Origin: Tenacibaculum sp. MAR_2010_89 | GTDB lineage: Bacteria > Bacteroidota > Bacteroidia > Flavobacteriales > Flavobacteriaceae | Assembly (NCBI RefSeq): GCF_900105985.1 | Contig: NZ_FNUB01000004.1 | Span: 347,501 to 411,500 of the forward strand | DNA: 64,000 bases | Direction of reading: 5' to 3' | Part shown: positions 63,445-64,000 of the stretch, piece by piece | How positions within the stretch are numbered: the stretch's first letter is position 1 | Layout of the letters: each line of letters starts with the position of its first letter | The notes under the pieces: generated by a model | Seen by the model: only the letters and a program-made list of their open reading frames with translations | Database searches by the model: none | What the model was told of the DNA's origin: nothing | Program-made: the position numbers and the translations under genes

Positions 63445-64000
63445 TTATTTCGCTTCCAAATATAAGACTATTCTAGCGTATTTTTTTAATGGGAAACCGC
63501 TAATATTTTTCAATTCAGCAATGTTTTGAATTTCGGCAACTTCCTCCTTATAATCAAATATTTTTTTACAAAGTATATAATCTATATACGGATTTCTTAA
63601 AACCTCTTTAAATGTAGCTGTATTTACATTCACTTTTAATATTTTCGGCTTATGTAGTATTTTAAAAGTACTCCTTAGTTTTCTTACAACATTGTCCTTA
63701 ATTCCAGAAACTTCGTTTAATTGTGACACAAAAGTAAACCCTTGTATTCTACTTCTATAATTTAATAATTTTTGAGCTAACTCTTGATCCCCCACACAAT
63801 TCACCACATCTCTTAATGTGACCTTATTTATATCAATACTTGAGAACCTAATAACCTCTTCAAATTCTTTTTGCTTCGCACTAGATCTGCTTATATTTTC
63901 AGCGTCATTTCTTTTTTTCAGATTTCTCTTAGTTACCCAATCAGGAAATTTAAAATAAGGCGCTATTTTAAAAAATAAACTATCCGATATTTTTGTTACT
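63445..64000 (-). CDS. Helix-hairpin-helix protein (ComEA-like), 5' end cut by the window
   Basis: The frame is open from the right window edge to 63445, so the start lies outside; a GTG at 63807 is not needed as start. The visible ~184 residues include APYFKFPDWVTKR, a Lys/Asn-rich linker, and repeated HhH-type units beginning SIDINKVTLRDVV, QLNEVSGI and KVNVNTATFKEVL, the last being the typical N-x-A-x-x-x-EL/VL pattern. Proteins of this form bind DNA nonspecifically in competence, but this long Bacteroidota type is untested. Confidence 0.8.
   Translation of the reverse strand, partial: VTKISDSLFFKIAPYFKFPDWVTKRNLKKRNDAENISRSSAKQKEFEEVIRFSSIDINKVTLRDVVNCVGDQELAQKLLNYRSRIQGFTFVSQLNEVSGIKDNVVRKLRSTFKILHKPKILKVNVNTATFKEVLRNPYIDYILCKKIFDYKEEVAEIQNIAELKNISGFPLKKYARIVLYLEAK

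Overview
The window is a low-GC chromosomal segment of a marine-type Bacteroidota bacterium, most likely Flavobacteriaceae (Tenacibaculum/Polaribacter-like). This is inferred from several signs. There is a fused CcoN-CcoO oxidase subunit with a single-haem CcoP. Bacteroidota families are present (DUF349, DUF3467, DUF3667, DUF4136, DUF4369, DUF2490, tandem DUF368). Promoters look like TTG-N18..21-TAnnTTTG, and Shine-Dalgarno sequences are almost absent. No phage, IS element or CRISPR array is visible; nearly everything looks vertically inherited.

Layout. 1-7.6 kb: a transglutaminase-like protein cut by the window edge, kdsA, an M28 peptidase, a secreted subtilase, small lipoproteins and a DUF349 protein. 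7.7-18.6 kb: envelope block aroE, two DUF368 lipid-carrier transporters and a giant TamB, divergent from tsaD, an LTA-synthase-like sulfatase and an Asp/Asn hydroxylase-like protein. 18.6-21.4 kb: two thioredoxin-fold proteins, an unknown protein and an S1/P1 nuclease. 21.4-24.7 kb: a compact eight-gene operon (SPFH/stomatin, two tiny glycine-rich membrane proteins, two DUF4177 proteins, a PH-like membrane protein, an alpha/beta hydrolase, a ribbon-helix-helix regulator). 24.9-31.6 kb: a large Asp-box beta-propeller protein, a 49-residue double-glycine cysteine-rich peptide, DUF2490, DUF819 and a DUF4369 lipoprotein.

31.7-46.8 kb is a microaerobic respiration island: an Fnr/Crp regulator divergent from ccoI-cupin-deoC-deoD-hemN, then ccoS-ccoNO-ccoQ-ccoP-ccoG-ccoH-safE, then a universal stress protein. 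The ccoI, ccoS and uspA promoters each carry an FNR-type box TGAy-N4-ATCA exactly 23 bases before a -7 element, so one regulator probably drives all three. Between hemN and ccoS lie four homologous ~180-bp units, each ending in a terminator hairpin on the minus strand and carrying two C-rich boxes: a candidate undescribed multicopy small-RNA family, interrupted by a DUF3667 gene.

46.9-62.1 kb is the minus-strand core: tRNA-Thr/Tyr/Gly/Thr, tuf, tRNA-Trp, secE, nusG, rplKAJL, rpoBC, DUF3467, preceded by rpsU, xerC and hpf. rpsU has a strong Shine-Dalgarno sequence. 62.3-64 kb: an acyl-CoA dehydrogenase and a helix-hairpin-helix protein cut by the window edge.

Four genes (ccoG, uspA, hpf, xerC) are each broken by one extra base in a 7-8 base A/T run. 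That pattern points to homopolymer errors in the assembly rather than real gene loss, though slippage cannot be excluded.
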